A stretch of 38,174 nucleotides of DNA from a virus, in the IMG/VR virus record IMGVR_UViG_3300007734_000664, positions 1 through 38,174 of that record; one strand, 5' to 3'. Below, in pieces: positions 35,536 to 38,174 of the stretch. Within the stretch, counting starts at the first letter, position 1; each line of letters begins with the position of its first letter. Position numbers and translations under genes: made by a program. The notes beneath the pieces are model-generated. The model was not told where the DNA came from. It did no database searches and worked only from the letters and a program-made list of their open reading frames with translations.

Positions 35536-38142
35536 TTACCATGTCGCCCTACCGGGCCTTGCAACAGGCTTTGTCGTTTTAATTGAGCCTACGCCTTCCC
35601 ATGCCGTAGAAGATGCGTCTGTGATGCGTTTCATCAGGTTCGTGATGGCTTCTGGCGTGCGTGGAATGCGGAATGTGCCATCGTCGGGAATTGTAATAGC
35701 AATCGTTTCCGTATATGGGCGTGGAACGTTCACGCGCTTCCCCTTGGCACTGATGCCTGTCGTGTCCCACTTTGCAACCGCCGTCTTTGCAGGCTTCATT
35801 TCTTCCATCAATGCGGCTAACACACGTCGTTTGATTTCCATTGCTTTTGTAACGCCTTGAACGTCAATCACCCGAGAGACTTCAGATTCAATCTCTTTGG
35901 CAGCTTCTGCTGGCGTATCCATAGCTTGTGCCGTCTTTGACACCGTGGCTGTTGCGGGCTGCACATCTTCAACAGTTGGCTTCGCTGTTCGCAGTTTCTT
36001 CGCAGATCGTTCACGTTTTGCCACGCTTGTTTCTACGTTGTTTGCACGAACCGGAGGGGCTGCTAAGTAAACTTCTTCGCCTGCCTTCAAACCTCTATCC
36101 GGTAGGATTTCGCCTTCCAATACATTGGCTGAAGAGACTCCACGTTGTGGCACGGGAGTCACAATAACGTCAGGGTCACGCACTGAAGACATTGTCCGCA
36201 CCCGTGGTTCACCACGCGAAGGTCGTCCACCTACAGGAGCAGAACCTGTGAATGGAACCTGCTGTGGCGTCATCACACCACCGGGTGATTCAAGCCCTTC
36301 AAATCCACCCGGCTGATTGGCCCCACCTGTGCGAGGAGGAGACTGCGGAATAGCATCAGGATCTCCGGCATTGTATTGAATACCTTTGGTTTTGATATTG
36401 CTTGTGCTGCCGCCAGCTGGCAATCGTAACTGCACACGCGACACAAACGGTTCATAACCAGGAACAACACCGGAAGTATCTTGTGCAGAACTCTGCGCTG
36501 AAATACCTAACTTTGTAGCTCCCAACAAACCTCTGGTGGGTGGACGTTGAGGCAAAATTTGGGAACTCGGAATTTGATCGTATTCATTGCCAGCCGCTCG
36601 ATTGATCATGTTGCTCAATCGGGCACGCGCACGCGGGCTATTCCCAATGGCTTTACGCGCAAGATTGGCCGCGCCAAAAGCCACACCCAATTCTGGGTCT
36701 ACCACATAACCCGTGGCACCTCCCAAGCCTACTGAGGTGGCAACGTCGGCATACGACAACACACTCGGTCTTTTAGCTCCCGACTTGTACAATCCATCAA
36801 GGATGTTGTAATTGTCACTTTCAAAGTCCAACAAATCGGCAATAGGAGGCAGGGCCGTCTTCAGATCGCTGCGCACACTGTTCGACAAATCAACTAATGC
36901 CGCTTGAGCGGACAACTGACTGGGATCGTTTTTGAACGACGGTTGAGTACGAGCAGCATCAAGGAATTTCTTCACTTCATGCGCGATCTTTGGATCGACT
37001 GCCACCTTCCCGTCTACTTCAGCAGCAAACTTTTGCGCCGTTGCTGCCAGGGCATCAAGGTCTTTAGAACCCTTAAAATATCCAGCCAACGACCGAAGTT
37101 GGTTAGCCAAGTTCGTAGAATCCGACAAAGGAATTGCTGCTATGGTGAGATCATCCAACATAAGATCAATACGGTTGTTGGCTTTTGTCAGGTCTGCTAA
37201 AGCGCGGTCTTGCTGCTGTGAAATGGACCCTGTATAGCCTCGACTTGCCGCAGATGACGCCGATGTGGGTTTTTCTGCGCGTCCCGCTGCGCGATTAGAC
37301 GCATTGGCGCGTTGGGCTGTCTCTGTGTCTGCGTACTCGGGAGCACGCAATATCTTGGGTATGCGAGATCCTGATGTTGGAGCCATCAATCGGAAAGGCA
37401 ACTGTAGAATCTTGCCAGCCGCAGGCGTGGCTCCACCCAACAAAGCGCCCAGGGTCATGTCTCTCTGGAAATCTTTGAATGTCGTCGGCTGACCTTGCAC
37501 ATACCGACTCGCGCTGTTTTCAATAGGCGCAACAACAGCACCAGTCACGGCGCTTTGAGCGGATGTCTTAAGAAGCTCTTTAGGATTGATTCGTGCCAGC
37601 AAACCGGCTTCAGTCGATGCAGCGCCTGACGCCAGTTTCCCGGCCAGATACCGTTCGACATTAGGCGCAATCTTTTGCAACATGGCTCGTCCCGCACCCG
37701 TCACAAGTTTCCCCGTGGGGATGGCTCCAAATCCTGTCGCTAGGCCAATCCTTGTGAGATCTTGTTCTGTGCCGTCGTACAACTCCCCTAAAGATTCTCC
37801 AATACCAGCTCCCAATGCGCCAAGAGCAGGAACAGCGTATGGAGCAAACGGTCCAGTCAACGTCCCGGCCAGTGAACCAGCCACCGCTGGCACCACGCGC
37901 AGACCCGTGGAGATAGCCGCATCTCCCCACGATCTGTCTGGGGGCTGTTGAGGTTGTTCTGTCGGCAGTAGCGATTCAAGAGACGCACCATTTTTAAGGC
38001 GTTCCAAATCAGCCCGAAACGCACGTTCTTTCGTCGTGGAGGGGAAATCTAATCCGCGTGGAACAGCCGGATTGGGGGCAACGCCCCCATATTTAGCACC
38101 CAACTTAAGAAGGTTATCCGTAGAGATAGCGTTGTCGGCCAT
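35536..38142 (-). CDS. large putative DNA ejection protein (868 aa)
   Basis: Start at the ATG (MADNAISTDN) overlapping the 616-aa stop across the genome join; an in-frame TTG one codon earlier is not favoured. Residues about 78-180 are Gly/Ala/Val-rich (AGSLAGTLTGPFAPYAVPALGALGAGIGESL), able to interact with membrane, as in gp16/gp20-type ejection proteins. The middle (300-420) is helical with DNA-like charge; the C-terminus (700-868) is Lys/Thr/Pro-rich. Presumed to be injected with the genome and help form a conduit. Confidence 0.75.
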   Translation of the reverse strand: MADNAISTDNLLKLGAKYGGVAPNPAVPRGLDFPSTTKERAFRADLERLKNGASLESLLPTEQPQQPPDRSWGDAAISTGLRVVPAVAGSLAGTLTGPFAPYAVPALGALGAGIGESLGELYDGTEQDLTRIGLATGFGAIPTGKLVTGAGRAMLQKIAPNVERYLAGKLASGAASTEAGLLARINPKELLKTSAQSAVTGAVVAPIENSASRYVQGQPTTFKDFQRDMTLGALLGGATPAAGKILQLPFRLMAPTSGSRIPKILRAPEYADTETAQRANASNRAAGRAEKPTSASSAASRGYTGSISQQQDRALADLTKANNRIDLMLDDLTIAAIPLSDSTNLANQLRSLAGYFKGSKDLDALAATAQKFAAEVDGKVAVDPKIAHEVKKFLDAARTQPSFKNDPSQLSAQAALVDLSNSVRSDLKTALPPIADLLDFESDNYNILDGLYKSGAKRPSVLSYADVATSVGLGGATGYVVDPELGVAFGAANLARKAIGNSPRARARLSNMINRAAGNEYDQIPSSQILPQRPPTRGLLGATKLGISAQSSAQDTSGVVPGYEPFVSRVQLRLPAGGSTSNIKTKGIQYNAGDPDAIPQSPPRTGGANQPGGFEGLESPGGVMTPQQVPFTGSAPVGGRPSRGEPRVRTMSSVRDPDVIVTPVPQRGVSSANVLEGEILPDRGLKAGEEVYLAAPPVRANNVETSVAKRERSAKKLRTAKPTVEDVQPATATVSKTAQAMDTPAEAAKEIESEVSRVIDVQGVTKAMEIKRRVLAALMEEMKPAKTAVAKWDTTGISAKGKRVNVPRPYTETIAITIPDDGTFRIPRTPEAITNLMKRITDASSTAWEGVGSIKTTKPVARPGRATW

Positions 38143-38174
38143 CAATACTCCGTGACTTTTGTACGAGTTCTTGG
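38048..38174. repeat. 127-bp direct repeat, right copy (circular join)
   Basis: Exact second copy of bases 1-127. Position 38142 corresponds to position 95, so the minus-strand gene starting here directly follows the gene ending at 95. The two form a TGATG stop/start overlap across the join, which supports true circular continuity of the late operon. Confidence 0.93.

Overview
The window is a complete phage genome assembled as a circular molecule. Bases 1-127 and 38048-38174 are the same 127-bp direct repeat, so the unit is about 38,047 bp and one gene crosses the join. Its coat, portal, gp4-like and gp10-like proteins are recognisably those of P22-type short-tailed phages (podovirus morphology inferred). 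I see no integrase, DNA polymerase or RNA polymerase, so it probably uses host replication and transcription machinery. Promoter-like sites are of the TTGACA/TATAAT type, fitting a bacterial host with a sigma-70-like factor. The host is not identifiable from the sequence alone.

The genome has two arms. The late arm is on the minus strand, starts near 17.84 kb, runs leftward to base 95, crosses the join and continues from 38.14 kb to 31.56 kb. It encodes, in order, small terminase candidate, two small proteins, large terminase, portal, two small proteins, scaffold, coat, small head/neck proteins, gp4-like and gp10-like neck proteins, a jelly-roll-like protein, a GNAT acetyltransferase, a 2OG-Fe(II) oxygenase-like enzyme, five putative internal/ejection proteins, a fibre-like protein, four small proteins, and a presumed lysis block (DUF5675-like, secreted Cys-rich, holin-like). 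Most junctions overlap as TAATG, TGATG or ATGA. A strong internal promoter candidate sits before scaffold-coat.

The early arm is on the plus strand, 18.42-31.47 kb. It opens with a region of tiny proteins (18.4-22.4 kb). Most of the genes up to about 21.1 kb have a short stem-loop just before their ribosome binding site, and two near-identical promoter-plus-hairpin modules and a duplicated 66-aa gene lie here. A 570-bp gene-poor structured stretch (22.4-23.0 kb) follows, then a nuclease-like gene, HTH and ribbon-helix-helix regulator candidates, and a recombination block (ERF annealase, lambda-exonuclease-like nuclease, SSB-like protein). Next come a Dam-type methylase broken by one in-frame TGA, an O-like replication protein with a zinc-binding loader-like partner, a RuvC-like nuclease, a dGTP-diphosphohydrolase-like protein and several small zinc-ribbon proteins.

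The two arms diverge from a 578-bp control region (17.84-18.42 kb) holding six direct copies and one inverted copy of a TAGCACCTGGATGG-type repeat. They converge at 31.47-31.56 kb over an 11-bp inverted repeat. A second array of five short repeats spaced 10-12 bp lies just upstream of the O-like gene and is a good origin candidate. The most unusual items are the hairpin-leader cassette family, the two repeat arrays, the single-stop methylase and the enzyme pair inside the virion operon.
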